Shown piece by piece: positions 42,781 to 51,320 of a DNA stretch of 64,000 bases. The position numbers and the translations under genes are program-made. The DNA comes from Agromyces aurantiacus (GTDB lineage Bacteria > Actinomycetota > Actinomycetes > Actinomycetales > Microbacteriaceae). Location: the NCBI RefSeq assembly GCF_016907355.1, contig NZ_JAFBBW010000001.1, forward strand, positions 1,426,001 to 1,490,000. Reading direction: 5' to 3'. The notes under the pieces were generated by a model. It did no database searches and was not told where the DNA came from. It saw only the letters and a program-made list of their open reading frames with translations. Every line of letters begins with the position of its first letter. The first letter of the stretch is position 1.

Positions 42781-45207
42781 CTACGCGTTCCGGGCGGGAA
42801 CTGCCGCGGCATCCGGCAGCGGCGCGACGGTCACGTCGGCGTGCAGTCGCCGGGTGTGGTCCACCCGACGCACGCGCCCCGTCAGCCGCAGCGCGTGCGA
42901 GAAGACGAGGTCGCCGCTCGAGCGACCGGCGCTCAGCACCAGCTCGCCCGGCTCCACGATGCGATCGCCGTCGCGTCCGGTGAACGCGGCCAGGTCGGCG
43001 GGAACCGCGAACGCGACCTCCACCGACTCGCCCGGCGCGAGCGGCACGCGCGCGTACGCGACGAGTCGTTGCACCGGCCGCACCACCGAGGCGACCGGGT
43101 CGTGCAGGTAGAGCTGCACGACCTCGACGGCCGCGCGCTCGCCCGCGTTGCGCAGCCGCAGCCGCACGGTCGCCTCGCCGGCGGTGTCGACCACGTCGTC
43201 GTCGCCCGCGAACGACTCCCACACGAACTCGCTGTACCCGAGCCCGTGCCCGAACGGGAAGGCCGGGGTCGGGTCGAGGTTCGACACGTCCGACGCCTGC
43301 GCGAGCGGGGCCGCGAGGTAGGTCGCGGGCTGCCCGCCGGGCGACGCCGGGATGCCGATCGGCAGCCGGCCGCTCGGGTTCACGCGCCCGCTCAGCACGC
43401 CGGCGATCGCGGTCGCGCCCTCCTCGCCCGCGAAGAACGCCTGGACGATCGCGGCGGCCTCGCCGGCGGCCCGGCCGAGCCAGTACGGCCGGCCCGAGAG
43501 CATGGTGACGACCGTCGGCGTGCCGCTGTCGAGCACCGCATCGACGAGCGTCGCCTGCGCGCCCGGCAGGTCGAGCGTGGCCACGTCGCAGCCCTCGCCG
43601 CTCGTGCCGCGCCCGAACAGCCCGGCCCGGTCGCCGAGCGCGAGCACGACGACGTCGGCGGATGCCGCGGCGCGCGCCGCGGCCGGGATGCCGTCGGTCT
43701 CGCCGCCGTCCACGCTCGTGCCCGTCTCGTGCACGACCTCGGCGTCGGAGAACTCGGCGCGGATCGCCTCGAGCAGGGTCGGGATGCGGATGCCCATCGC
43801 GACGCCCGGATGCTGCGACACGACGTGCGTCGGGAACGAGTAGCAGCCGAGCATCGCGTAGGGGTCATCGGCGTTCGGGCCGATCACCGCGATGCGCCTC
43901 GGCGCCGCGGCTCCGGCGCCGAGCGGCAGGACGCCGTGGTTCGCGACGAGCACGACCGACTCCTCGGCGAGCCGCGCGGCGAGGGCCCGGTTCTCGGGCG
44001 GGTCGAGGTCGACGGTGCCGCGCAGGGCCTCCGCGTCGGAGCGCGTCGCGCCGACGAGCGCCTCGGGCACGGGCGACCACTCGGCGTCGAGGAGGCCGAG
44101 TTCCGCCTTCTGGCGCAGCACGCGCCCGAGCGCCACGTCGACGAGCGCGACATCCAGCTCGCCCGCCTCGATCGCGCGGCGCAGCGGCTCGCCGAACGCC
44201 TTCACCGTCGGCAGCTCGACGTCGATGCCGGCCTCGAGCGCCTGCCCGGCCGCCTCGGCCCACGTGCCGGCGGTGCCGTGCAGCAGCTTGAGGAACGCGA
44301 CCGCGAAGTAGTCGGCCACGACCGTGCCGTCGAAGCCCCAGGTCTCCCGGAGCAGCTCGGTGAGGATCCGGCGGTCGCCGGCGGTCGGTACGCCATCGAG
44401 GTCGGTGTACGCGTTCATGACGCTGCGCGCACCGCCCTCGCGGACGGCCATCTCGAACGGCGGCAGCAGCACGTCGGCGACCTCGCGAGGCCCGGCCGAG
44501 ACCGGCGCGAGGTTGCGCCCCGCACGCGAGGCCGAGTAGCCGACGAAGTGCTTCAGGGTCGACACGACGCCGGAGGCCTCGAGCCCGCGCACGTACGCGG
44601 TGCCCACGGTGGCGACGAGGTACGGGTCCTCGCCGATCGTCTCCTCGACCCGGCCCCAGCGCGGGTCGCGGACGACGTCGAGCACGGGGGCGAGCCCTTG
44701 GTGCACGCCGACCGAGCGCATGTCCTCGCCGATGCGGCGCGCCATCCGCTCGACCAGCTCGGGGTCGAACGACGCGCCCCAGGACAGCGGGACCGGGTAG
44801 GCGGTCGCGCCCCACGCCGCGAAGCCCGCGAGGCACTCCTCGTGCGCGAGCGCCGGGATGCCGAAGCGGTTCGAGGCCGCGATGCGCTCCTGCGCGCGGG
44901 CGAGCGAGAGGGCACCCACGGCGGCGTCGATCGGCGCCGTGCCGAACGGCCGGGTGAGCTGGCCGAGCCCCGCGGGCAGCAGCGCGTCGAGGTCGACGTC
45001 GTCGTTCAGGTCGTGCTGGTGCGGGGCGACGTCGCCGCCCTCGTCGGAGGCGCCGACCCAGACGCCGTAGAGCTGCGCGAGCTTCTCGTCGAGCGACATC
45101 CGCTCGATCAGGGCCGCGACCCGCTCGGCCACGGGCAGCGACGCGTCGCGCCAGGGCGTGGCGGGCGCGTCATCCGCGGTGCCGGCGATGGCGAGCTGCT
45201 CGGTCAT
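42781..45207 (-). CDS. GH3 beta-glucosidase/beta-xylosidase
   Basis: An 808-residue protein with N-terminal GH3 barrel (MSLDEKLAQLYGVWVGAS, LAPVLDVVRDPRWGRVEETI, STLKHFVGYS). The nucleophile is D299 in GTVVADYFAVAF. The second domain includes RRIAVIGPNADDPYAMLGCY, and the C-terminal fibronectin-III-like domain VRLRLRNAGERAAVEVVQLY. No signal peptide. The start overlaps the permease stop (ATGA). The group fits beta-xylosidases or beta-glucosidases acting on short imported oligomers. Confidence 0.88.
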   Translation of the reverse strand: MTEQLAIAGTADDAPATPWRDASLPVAERVAALIERMSLDEKLAQLYGVWVGASDEGGDVAPHQHDLNDDVDLDALLPAGLGQLTRPFGTAPIDAAVGALSLARAQERIAASNRFGIPALAHEECLAGFAAWGATAYPVPLSWGASFDPELVERMARRIGEDMRSVGVHQGLAPVLDVVRDPRWGRVEETIGEDPYLVATVGTAYVRGLEASGVVSTLKHFVGYSASRAGRNLAPVSAGPREVADVLLPPFEMAVREGGARSVMNAYTDLDGVPTAGDRRILTELLRETWGFDGTVVADYFAVAFLKLLHGTAGTWAEAAGQALEAGIDVELPTVKAFGEPLRRAIEAGELDVALVDVALGRVLRQKAELGLLDAEWSPVPEALVGATRSDAEALRGTVDLDPPENRALAARLAEESVVLVANHGVLPLGAGAAAPRRIAVIGPNADDPYAMLGCYSFPTHVVSQHPGVAMGIRIPTLLEAIRAEFSDAEVVHETGTSVDGGETDGIPAAARAAASADVVVLALGDRAGLFGRGTSGEGCDVATLDLPGAQATLVDAVLDSGTPTVVTMLSGRPYWLGRAAGEAAAIVQAFFAGEEGATAIAGVLSGRVNPSGRLPIGIPASPGGQPATYLAAPLAQASDVSNLDPTPAFPFGHGLGYSEFVWESFAGDDDVVDTAGEATVRLRLRNAGERAAVEVVQLYLHDPVASVVRPVQRLVAYARVPLAPGESVEVAFAVPADLAAFTGRDGDRIVEPGELVLSAGRSSGDLVFSHALRLTGRVRRVDHTRRLHADVTVAPLPDAAAVPARNA

Positions 45208-46076
45208 CCCTTCACCGCCCCGGTGAGGCCGCCGACGATGCGGCGCTCGAAGATGCTGAAGAAGACCAGCGCCGGGATCATCGACAGCGACGTGAACGCG
45301 AGCACCTTGGCGGTGTCGACCGAGTACTGCGACGCGAAGGCCTGGACGCCGAGCGGCAGGGTGAACGACTCCTCGTTGTTCAGGATGAACAGCGGCAGGA
45401 GGTAGCTGTTCCAGCTCGCGATGAACGCGAGGATGCCCACCGTGATGACGCCCGGCAGGGCCAGCGGCACCACCATGCGCCAGAAGAAGCCGAGCCGCGA
45501 CGCGCCGTCGATCGCGGCGGCCTCCTCGATCTCGTCGGGGATGGCGCGCAGGAACGGCACGAGGATGATGATCGTCGTGGGGAGCGCGAACGCGATCTGC
45601 GGCAGGATGAGGCCCGTCATCGAGTTCATCAGGCCGAGGTTGCGCACCACGATGTACAGCGGCGTGATCGCGACCGTCATCGGGAACATGAGCCCGGCGG
45701 CGAAGATCGCGTAGAGCACCCCGCGCGCCCGGAAGCGGTAGCGCGCGAGCACGTAGCTGGCCATGAGCCCGAGCGCGACGACGCCGATCGTCGTCACCAC
45801 GGCGGCGATGGTGGAGTTGCCCACCTCGCCCCAGAAGGTCGTGCTGCCGAGCACGCCGAGGTAGTTCTCGGTCACCCACGGCGACGGCATCCCCGACGGG
45901 TCGGCCGTGATCTGGGAGTTGGTCCGGAAGCCGCCGATGATGATGTAGAGGATCGGCGCCAGCATCAGGCCGATCACCACGAGGGCGACGAAGTAGATCG
46001 CGGGGCTGCCCCACGGCAGCCGGTCGGTGCCGCGGGCTCGGGCGGCTCGCGGGATGGCGATGGACGACGCGGTCAT
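45204..46076 (-). CDS. ABC sugar-importer permease, MalG/UgpE type
   Basis: A 290-residue protein with six membrane segments, starting AIYFVALVVIGLMLAPILYI. The EAA loop reads EAAAIDGASRLGFF, and FIASWNSYLLPLFILN is the late motif. It overlaps the upstream permease and the downstream GH3 gene by 4 nt each. Confidence 0.9.
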   Translation of the reverse strand: MTASSIAIPRAARARGTDRLPWGSPAIYFVALVVIGLMLAPILYIIIGGFRTNSQITADPSGMPSPWVTENYLGVLGSTTFWGEVGNSTIAAVVTTIGVVALGLMASYVLARYRFRARGVLYAIFAAGLMFPMTVAITPLYIVVRNLGLMNSMTGLILPQIAFALPTTIIILVPFLRAIPDEIEEAAAIDGASRLGFFWRMVVPLALPGVITVGILAFIASWNSYLLPLFILNNEESFTLPLGVQAFASQYSVDTAKVLAFTSLSMIPALVFFSIFERRIVGGLTGAVKG

Positions 46077-47110
46077 CGATCGCTCCGTTCGGTGAGGGCG
46101 CCCGCGGTGTCCCGGCGCAGCACGAAGCGCTGGTAGACGAGGGCGACGACGAGTGAGATGAGGAACAGCACGACCGCCACGGCGCTGCCGTAGCCGTAGT
46201 TGCCCGCGTTGCGGCCGTTGGCGACCATGTAGGTCGCCATGGTCGAGGTGCCCGCGGTCGAGGCGATGTACTGGCCCCAGATGATGTAGACGAGGTCGAA
46301 GAGCTGCAGCGATCCGATGATCGACAGGAACGCCCAGATGCGCAGGGTCGGGCCCAGGAGCGGCAGCGTGATCCGGCGCTGGATCTGCCAGTAGGACGCG
46401 CCGTCGATCTGCGCGGCCTCGGTGAGCTCCTGCGGGATGCCCTGGAGGCCGGCGAGGAACAGGATGACGGCGAAGCCGACGTACTTCCAGGTGATGATGC
46501 CGAGCAGGGTCCAGATGGCGAGGTCGGGGTTGGAGAGCCAGTCCTGCGCGAGGGCTCCCAGGCCGACCTTCTCGAGGAGGCCGTTCAGCGCGCCGTTGCT
46601 CTGGAGCATGAGGCTCCAGCCGGTGCCCACGACGACCTCGGCGATGACATAGGGCACGAAGATGAGCACCCGGATCGCCGACTGCCCGCGCATGGGGCGG
46701 TTGAGCAGCAGCGCGAGCAGCAGCGCGAGCGGCCCCTGCAGGACGAGCGACATCACGACGATCACGAGGTTGTGCCAGAGCGCCTCGTGGAAGGTCGGGT
46801 CCTGCACGATCGTGACGTAGTTCTGCAGCCCGATGAAGTCGGTCGGCGGGCCGAAGCCCTTCCAGCGGAAGAAGCCGTAGTACCCCGCCATGACCACGGG
46901 GAAGATGACGAAGGCGAGGAAGATCACGAGGGCCGGGCCGACGAGCACGGCGATCTCCATGACCTGGCGCCAGTCGGCCGCCCGGCGCCGCCGGGTCGAG
47001 GCCGCCGGCGCGGCGGCTCGGCGAGGGGCCGGGGACGACAGCTCGTCCCCGGCCCGGTCGCCGTTCGCCGGGGCTCGCCCCACGGAAGGGGAGCTGGTGC
47101 GAACGCTCAT
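46073..47110 (-). CDS. ABC sugar-importer permease, MalF/UgpA type
   Basis: A 345-residue protein with a long Ala/Arg-rich cytoplasmic N-terminus of about 50 residues, then six membrane segments beginning IAVLVGPALVIFLAFVIFPV. The EAA loop is EAAQIDGASYWQIQ. It starts 14 nt after the receptor gene, with no hairpin in between, unlike the other two importers. Confidence 0.9.
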   Translation of the reverse strand: MSVRTSSPSVGRAPANGDRAGDELSSPAPRRAAAPAASTRRRRAADWRQVMEIAVLVGPALVIFLAFVIFPVVMAGYYGFFRWKGFGPPTDFIGLQNYVTIVQDPTFHEALWHNLVIVVMSLVLQGPLALLLALLLNRPMRGQSAIRVLIFVPYVIAEVVVGTGWSLMLQSNGALNGLLEKVGLGALAQDWLSNPDLAIWTLLGIITWKYVGFAVILFLAGLQGIPQELTEAAQIDGASYWQIQRRITLPLLGPTLRIWAFLSIIGSLQLFDLVYIIWGQYIASTAGTSTMATYMVANGRNAGNYGYGSAVAVVLFLISLVVALVYQRFVLRRDTAGALTERSDR

Positions 47111-47124
47111 GGTGCGGGAGCCTC

Positions 47125-48423
47125 TCAGCCCTTCTTGATGGCGTCTTCGACGGCGTCGACGATGCCCTGCGGGTCGCCCTTGCCGGCGAGCAGGTCGACG
47201 ACGCCGACGTTCAGCGCGTTGCCGACGTTCTGGCCGAGCAGCGTGTCGAGCCACACCGAGACGTAGGGCGCGTCGTTGTAGGAGGCGAGCACCTCCTGCA
47301 GCGCGGGGTCGGTCACGACGCCCTGCGCGTCCTTGTTGGCCGGCAGCGTGACGAACGCCTCGGCGTACGCCTCCTGCTGCGCCTTCTGCGAGGCGAACTC
47401 GAGGAACTCGGCGCACTCCTTCGGCGCATCGACATAGCAGCTGTAGCCGTCGACGCCGCCCATCATGGCGCCCTCGCCGCCGTCGCCCCCGTCCACGGCC
47501 GGGAAGGGGAACCAGCCGAGGTCGGCGAGCGGCTGCTCGTCGGGCGTGAGCGAGGCGATCACGCCCGGATCCCACGCGCCCATGAGCTCCATCGCGGCCT
47601 TGTGGTTGGCGACCAGGCCGGCCGAGGACCCGGCGCCCTGCTGGGCCGACGTGGTGAGGAAGCCGTCGTTGAACGGCTCGGTCGCGGCGAACTCCTGGAG
47701 GTCCTCGCCGGCGCGCAGGAAGCACTCGTCGGAGAAGCTCGGCTCGGTCGCGAGCTCGGCCATGACGTCCTGCGAGCACTCGCGCAGGGCGAAGAAGTAG
47801 TACCAGTGGGCGGCGGGCCAGGCGTCCTTGGCGCCCAGGGCGATGGGCGCGATCCCGCTGGCCTTGAGCTTGTCGACGGCGTCGCCCAGCTCGTCGAACG
47901 TGGTGGGCGTCTCGGTGATGCCCGCCTGCTCGAAGAGGTCCTTGCTGTAGTAGATGCCGCCGGGCAGCACCGAGGACGGCACGCCGTAGATCTTGCCGTC
48001 GACCGAGAAGGCGGCGAGCGAGCCCTCGCCGAGCGCGGTCTTGGTGTCGTCCGAGAGCGCGTCGGTCAGGTCCTGCGCCTGGCCGGCCTCGACGACGGCG
48101 GCGAGCTTGCCGCCGCCGCGGGCCATGAAGATGTCGGGCGCGTCGCCGGAGTTCAGCGCGGTCTGGAGCTTGCCGTCCATGTCCTCGTTCTGCACGGACT
48201 GGATCGTGATGTCGACGCCCGGGTGCTCGGCTTCGAACGCCGTGGCCGTCTCCTCCCAGTACGCCTTGCCGGGGCCGGTGGTGGAGTTGTGCCAGAAGGT
48301 GAGCTCGACCGAGCCGTCCTCCGAGCCACTGTCTCCCGTGCTGCACCCCGTCACGGTGCCCAGGGCCACGGCGGCCACGGCGCCGAGCGTCACGAGCCGC
48401 GTGATGCTGCGTCTGTTCATCAT
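47125..48423 (-). CDS. ABC sugar-importer substrate-binding lipoprotein (receptor 4)
   Basis: A 432-residue lipoprotein with lipobox VTGC, Cys27. The mature sequence contains VELTFWHNSTTGPGKAYWEE, HPGVDITIQSVQNEDMDGKL and NSGDAPDIFMARGGGKLAAV. Several Cys residues in the mature part (ALRECSQ, DECFLRAGE, GYSCYVDAPKECAEF) suggest disulfides, absent from the other receptors. Start 48423 or 48420 cannot be separated; GAGAGG fits either. A promoter at 48476-48504 and an operator at 48439-48458 precede it, and the ROK regulator is divergent. Confidence 0.9.
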   Translation of the reverse strand: MMNRRSITRLVTLGAVAAVALGTVTGCSTGDSGSEDGSVELTFWHNSTTGPGKAYWEETATAFEAEHPGVDITIQSVQNEDMDGKLQTALNSGDAPDIFMARGGGKLAAVVEAGQAQDLTDALSDDTKTALGEGSLAAFSVDGKIYGVPSSVLPGGIYYSKDLFEQAGITETPTTFDELGDAVDKLKASGIAPIALGAKDAWPAAHWYYFFALRECSQDVMAELATEPSFSDECFLRAGEDLQEFAATEPFNDGFLTTSAQQGAGSSAGLVANHKAAMELMGAWDPGVIASLTPDEQPLADLGWFPFPAVDGGDGGEGAMMGGVDGYSCYVDAPKECAEFLEFASQKAQQEAYAEAFVTLPANKDAQGVVTDPALQEVLASYNDAPYVSVWLDTLLGQNVGNALNVGVVDLLAGKGDPQGIVDAVEDAIKKG

Positions 48424-48438
48424 TGAACCTCTCGAAAG

Positions 48439-48458
48439 TTTCGACGGCAACGTCGAAA
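48439..48458. promoter_or_regulatory. operator of the ROK-controlled importer operon
   Basis: TTTCGACGGCAACGTCGAAA: perfect 8-bp arms with a 4-nt centre, placed between the -10 box and the start of the receptor gene. The flanks add a further partial TCGAAAGT repeat (48433-48439). Confidence 0.65.
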
Positions 48459-48475
48459 GTGATCTGGACGGCTCG

Positions 48476-48504
48476 AATATACGCGGCGACCGATATGCGG
48501 TCAA
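48476..48504 (-). promoter_or_regulatory. promoter of the receptor 4 operon
   Basis: On the minus strand TTGACC (48504-48499), 17-nt spacer, TATATT (48481-48476). The palindromic operator lies 18 nt downstream of the -10 box. Confidence 0.7.
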
Positions 48505-48551
48505 GCGCAACATATTTGGCGTGCCGCGGCGCGTCGCAGCGCGGCCGTCCC

Positions 48552-48557
48552 TAGAGT
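48552..48557 (+). promoter_or_regulatory. -10 box of the leaderless ROK gene
   Basis: TAGAGT ends 6 nt before GTG 48564, the leaderless spacing also seen at 966, 35893 and 51406. No clear -35 box. Confidence 0.5.
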
Positions 48558-48563
48558 GGACGC

Positions 48564-49748
48564 GTGGCAGACCGGCTCGGCAGTTTCGACGGCGTGCATC
48601 GACGCAATCTCGCGCGCGTGCTCGGCCTCGTGCACCTCGAAGGGCCGCTGTCGCGCGCCCGGCTGACCTCGCTCACGGGGCTCAACCGCTCGACGATCGC
48701 CGCGCTCGCGGGCGAGCTCGTCGAGATCGGCCTCGTCGAGGAGCGCGCTCCCGACCCGACCAACCGCGTGGGTCGCCCCTCGCCGGTGGTCGCCCCCGAC
48801 GTCCGCGTGGTCGCGATCGCCGTGAACCCCGAGGTCGACGCGGTCACGATCGCCGCCGTCGGGCTCAACGGACGGATCGCGGCGCGCGAGCGCATCGAGG
48901 TCGACCACCTCGTCACGCCCGAGGAGACCGCGAGGCTCACGGCCGACGCGATCGCGCGCTGGCGCGCGGCGTCGCTCCGCAGCGCCCGGTTCGCCGGCGT
49001 CGGGCTCGCCGTGCCGGGACTCGTCCGCGCCTCCGACGGGCTCGTGCGCTTCGCGCCCCACCTCGAGTGGCGCGAGGCGCCGATCCGGGCATTCGTCGAG
49101 GAGGCGACCGGGCTGCCCACCGCCGTCGGCAACGATGCGAGCCTCGGCGCGATCGCCGAGCACCTCTTCGGCGCGGGCCGAGGCGTCGACGACCTCGTCT
49201 ACCTCAACGGCGGCGCGAGCGGCATCGGCGGCGGCCTCATCGTGCACGGCCGCGCGGTCGGCGGCACGAGCGGGTACGCGGGGGAGTTCGGACAGAACCG
49301 ACCCGGCATCGCGTCGGCCGACGATCGCCGCGCCGCGGGCGGCGTGCTCGAGGACGAGGTCAGTCGCACGCGCCTGCTCGAGGCGGTCGGGCTGCGCGCG
49401 GCCGACGAGCCGACGCTCGCCGCCGCCATCCGCTCGGCGCTCGACGGCGCGGATGCCGCGACCGTCGCCGCGGAGCTCGACCGCCAGCGCCGCATCCTCG
49501 CCACCGCGCTCGCCAATGCCGTCAACGTGCTGAACCCCTCGCTCGTGATCCTGGGCGGCTTCCTCGCCACGCTCGCCGACCTCGACCCCGAGGCGCTCCG
49601 TGCCGCCATGGCCGCCCAGGCCATGCCCGCCGCGGTCGAGGACGTCGAGGTGCGCGTCGCCGCGCTCGGCGAGGACCGCCTGATGATCGGTGCGGCCGAG
49701 GCCGCGTTCGCCGGCCTCCTGGCGGATCCGCTCGCCGCGGCCGGCTGA
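48564..49748 (+). CDS. ROK-family transcriptional regulator (XylR/NagC type)
   Basis: A 394-residue protein. The N-terminal winged helix reads LVHLEGPLSRARLTSLTGLN, RSTIAALAGELVEIGLVEE; the ROK domain follows with VGLAVPGLVRASDGLVRFAP, TAVGNDASLGAIAEHLFGAG and NGGASGIGGGLIVHG. The ROK zinc motif (C-x-C-G-x2-G-C) is missing: after AGEFGQNRPG the sequence runs into DDRRAAGGVLEDE without Cys, and the metal-ligand His of GE-x-G-H is Gln. It probably represses the divergent receptor 4/GH3/GH43 operon; it is not a sugar kinase because it has a DNA-binding domain. Confidence 0.88.
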   Translation: MADRLGSFDGVHRRNLARVLGLVHLEGPLSRARLTSLTGLNRSTIAALAGELVEIGLVEERAPDPTNRVGRPSPVVAPDVRVVAIAVNPEVDAVTIAAVGLNGRIAARERIEVDHLVTPEETARLTADAIARWRAASLRSARFAGVGLAVPGLVRASDGLVRFAPHLEWREAPIRAFVEEATGLPTAVGNDASLGAIAEHLFGAGRGVDDLVYLNGGASGIGGGLIVHGRAVGGTSGYAGEFGQNRPGIASADDRRAAGGVLEDEVSRTRLLEAVGLRAADEPTLAAAIRSALDGADAATVAAELDRQRRILATALANAVNVLNPSLVILGGFLATLADLDPEALRAAMAAQAMPAAVEDVEVRVAALGEDRLMIGAAEAAFAGLLADPLAAAG

Positions 49749-49792
49749 CGCCGTCGGGCGCCCGCACTTGCGCGACCGGGGGGTCCGTTCGC

Positions 49793-49798
49793 TAAGAT
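49793..49798 (+). promoter_or_regulatory. -10 box upstream of the Bcr/CflA-type gene
   Basis: TAAGAT with TTGCGC at 49768-49773, a 19-nt spacer that is longer than ideal. Transcription from here would pass through the hairpin at 49848 before the gene. Confidence 0.4.
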
Positions 49799-49847
49799 CG
49801 AGGGCAGTCGAATCGATTCGAGGCCACGACGGCCGAGATCGCTCACG

Positions 49848-49875
49848 GCGGCGCCCCAGCGCGGGCGCCGCTTTT
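49848..49875 (+). terminator. intrinsic terminator or attenuator before the Bcr/CflA-type gene
   Basis: GCGGCGCCC (49848-49856) and GGGCGCCGC (49863-49871) form a perfect 9-bp stem with a 6-nt loop, followed directly by TTTT. It is the only hairpin with a T-run in the window. It ends the ROK transcript or attenuates the following exporter gene, whose ATG is 77 nt further on. Confidence 0.6.
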
Positions 49876-49951
49876 CGTTCGCCCGGCGCCCGACGGCGTG
49901 CGCCCGCGGCCCCCACCGCACGTCCGCCTCTCCGCACGCCTCGGGAACACC

Positions 49952-51223
49952 ATGTCAACCGCCTCCATCCCCATCGTCCGACCCGACGACTACAGCGCCC
50001 CGCGCCACCCCGGCGACCTGCTCAGCCGGCGCCAGCGCCTCGTCTACGTGCTCGTGCTGGGCGCGCTCACCGCGCTCGGGCCGTTCACGATCGACCTCTA
50101 CCTGCCCGCGTTCCCCGCGCTCGAGGCCGAGCTCGGCGTCAACGCCGCGGCGATCCAGATCACCCTCACGGGCACCATGATCGGCTTCGGCCTCGGCCAG
50201 CTCATCGTCGGTCCGTGGAGCGACAAGGTCGGCCGCCGGCTTCCCCTCATGCTCTCGACCGCGCTGCACATCGCGGCCTCGGTCGCCGCCGCGCTCGCGC
50301 CCGACATCGCGTGGCTCGTGGTGTTCCGCCTCCTGCAGGGCTTCGGCGCCGCCGCCGGCGGCGTCGTGGCCATGGCGATGGTCCGCGACCTCTTCGGCGG
50401 CAAGCCGCTCGTGCGGATGCTCTCGCGCCTCGCGCTCGTCAATGGCCTCGCGCCCGTGCTCGCGCCGGTCATCGGCTCGCAGCTGCTCCAGGTCATGGAC
50501 TGGCGCGGCGTCTTCTGGGTGCTCGCCGGCTACGGCATCGTCGTCGTCGTCGCGGTCGCGTTCTTCATCGTCGAGACCCTGCCCGAGTCGCGCCGGCACG
50601 TCGCCGGCCACTCGTCGGTCGGCCAGCGGTACCGGGCGCTGTTCCGCGACCGCATCTACCTCGGCGCCGCGCTCATCGGCGGCATGACCTTCACCGGGCT
50701 CTTCGCCTACCTCTCGACGTCGTCGTTCCTCTTCCAGCAGGTCTACGACTTCACGCCGCAGCAGTACGGCCTGCTCTTCGCCGTGAACTCGATCGGCGTC
50801 GTCGTGGGCGTGCAGGTCTCGTCCCGGCTGATCCGCGGGCCGATCCCGCCGCAGTACGTGCTCGCGGGTACCACCGTCGTGCACCTCGCGATGGCCACCG
50901 CGATCATCGTGCTCGACGGCGCCGGCGCGGGCTTCTGGGGCACCGCCATCCCGCTGTGGATCTACATCGCCGCGTGCGGCTTCACGTTCCCGGCCGTCCA
51001 GGTGCTCGCGCTCGCCAACCACGGCGCCGAGGCCGGCACCGCCGCGTCGCTGCTCGGCGCGCTGAACTTCGGCCTCGCCGGCGCGATCACGCCGCTCATC
51101 GGCGTCTTCGGCGTGGGCAGCGCCGTGCCCATGGCGGCCCTCATGCTCGGAGCCGCCGTGGTCGCGATCATCGGCGTCTGGGCGCTCGTGCGCCCCTCGA
51201 GCGTGCCCGCGCTCTCCGACTGA
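49952..51223 (+). CDS. Bcr/CflA-type MFS multidrug exporter
   Basis: A 423-residue protein with 12 membrane segments. The phrase LGALTALGPFTIDLYLPAFP in the first segment is the hallmark of Bcr/CflA proteins. The A-motif reads GPWSDKVGRRLPLML, and FRLLQGFGAAAGGVVAMAMV RDLF follows. It exports drugs such as sulfonamide, bicyclomycin or chloramphenicol in known members; the substrate here is unknown. ATG 49952 has CGGGAA upstream. A hairpin with T-run in the leader may regulate it. Confidence 0.88.
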   Translation: MSTASIPIVRPDDYSAPRHPGDLLSRRQRLVYVLVLGALTALGPFTIDLYLPAFPALEAELGVNAAAIQITLTGTMIGFGLGQLIVGPWSDKVGRRLPLMLSTALHIAASVAAALAPDIAWLVVFRLLQGFGAAAGGVVAMAMVRDLFGGKPLVRMLSRLALVNGLAPVLAPVIGSQLLQVMDWRGVFWVLAGYGIVVVVAVAFFIVETLPESRRHVAGHSSVGQRYRALFRDRIYLGAALIGGMTFTGLFAYLSTSSFLFQQVYDFTPQQYGLLFAVNSIGVVVGVQVSSRLIRGPIPPQYVLAGTTVVHLAMATAIIVLDGAGAGFWGTAIPLWIYIAACGFTFPAVQVLALANHGAEAGTAASLLGALNFGLAGAITPLIGVFGVGSAVPMAALMLGAAVVAIIGVWALVRPSSVPALSD

Positions 51224-51237
51224 GCGCCCCGCCCCCT

Positions 51238-51320
51238 GCGGAATGCAGGTGCGGCGTCGTGTCGCGGCGTCGGATGGCGCGTCCGCACCACGACGCGCCG
51301 AGCGCGCACCTGCGTTGCGC
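51238..51320. repeat. 83-bp palindromic dispersed element, copy B
   Basis: Inverted ends GCGGAATGCAGGTGCG (51238-51253) and CGCACCTGCGTTGCGC (51305-51320). It is the reverse-oriented counterpart of copy A at 27616-27698 with identical length. It lies 15 nt after the exporter stop and may act as a terminator there. Confidence 0.75.

Noticed and set aside
41065..45405. A 1446-residue open frame on the plus strand
   Set aside because: It is antisense to GH43 and GH3, with Arg/Gly/His-rich low-complexity sequence and no domain. It is a shadow of the minus-strand operon.
48564..49748. ROK sugar kinase
   Set aside because: The first 80 residues form a DNA-binding winged helix and the operator-promoter of the divergent operon is adjacent, so it is a regulator.
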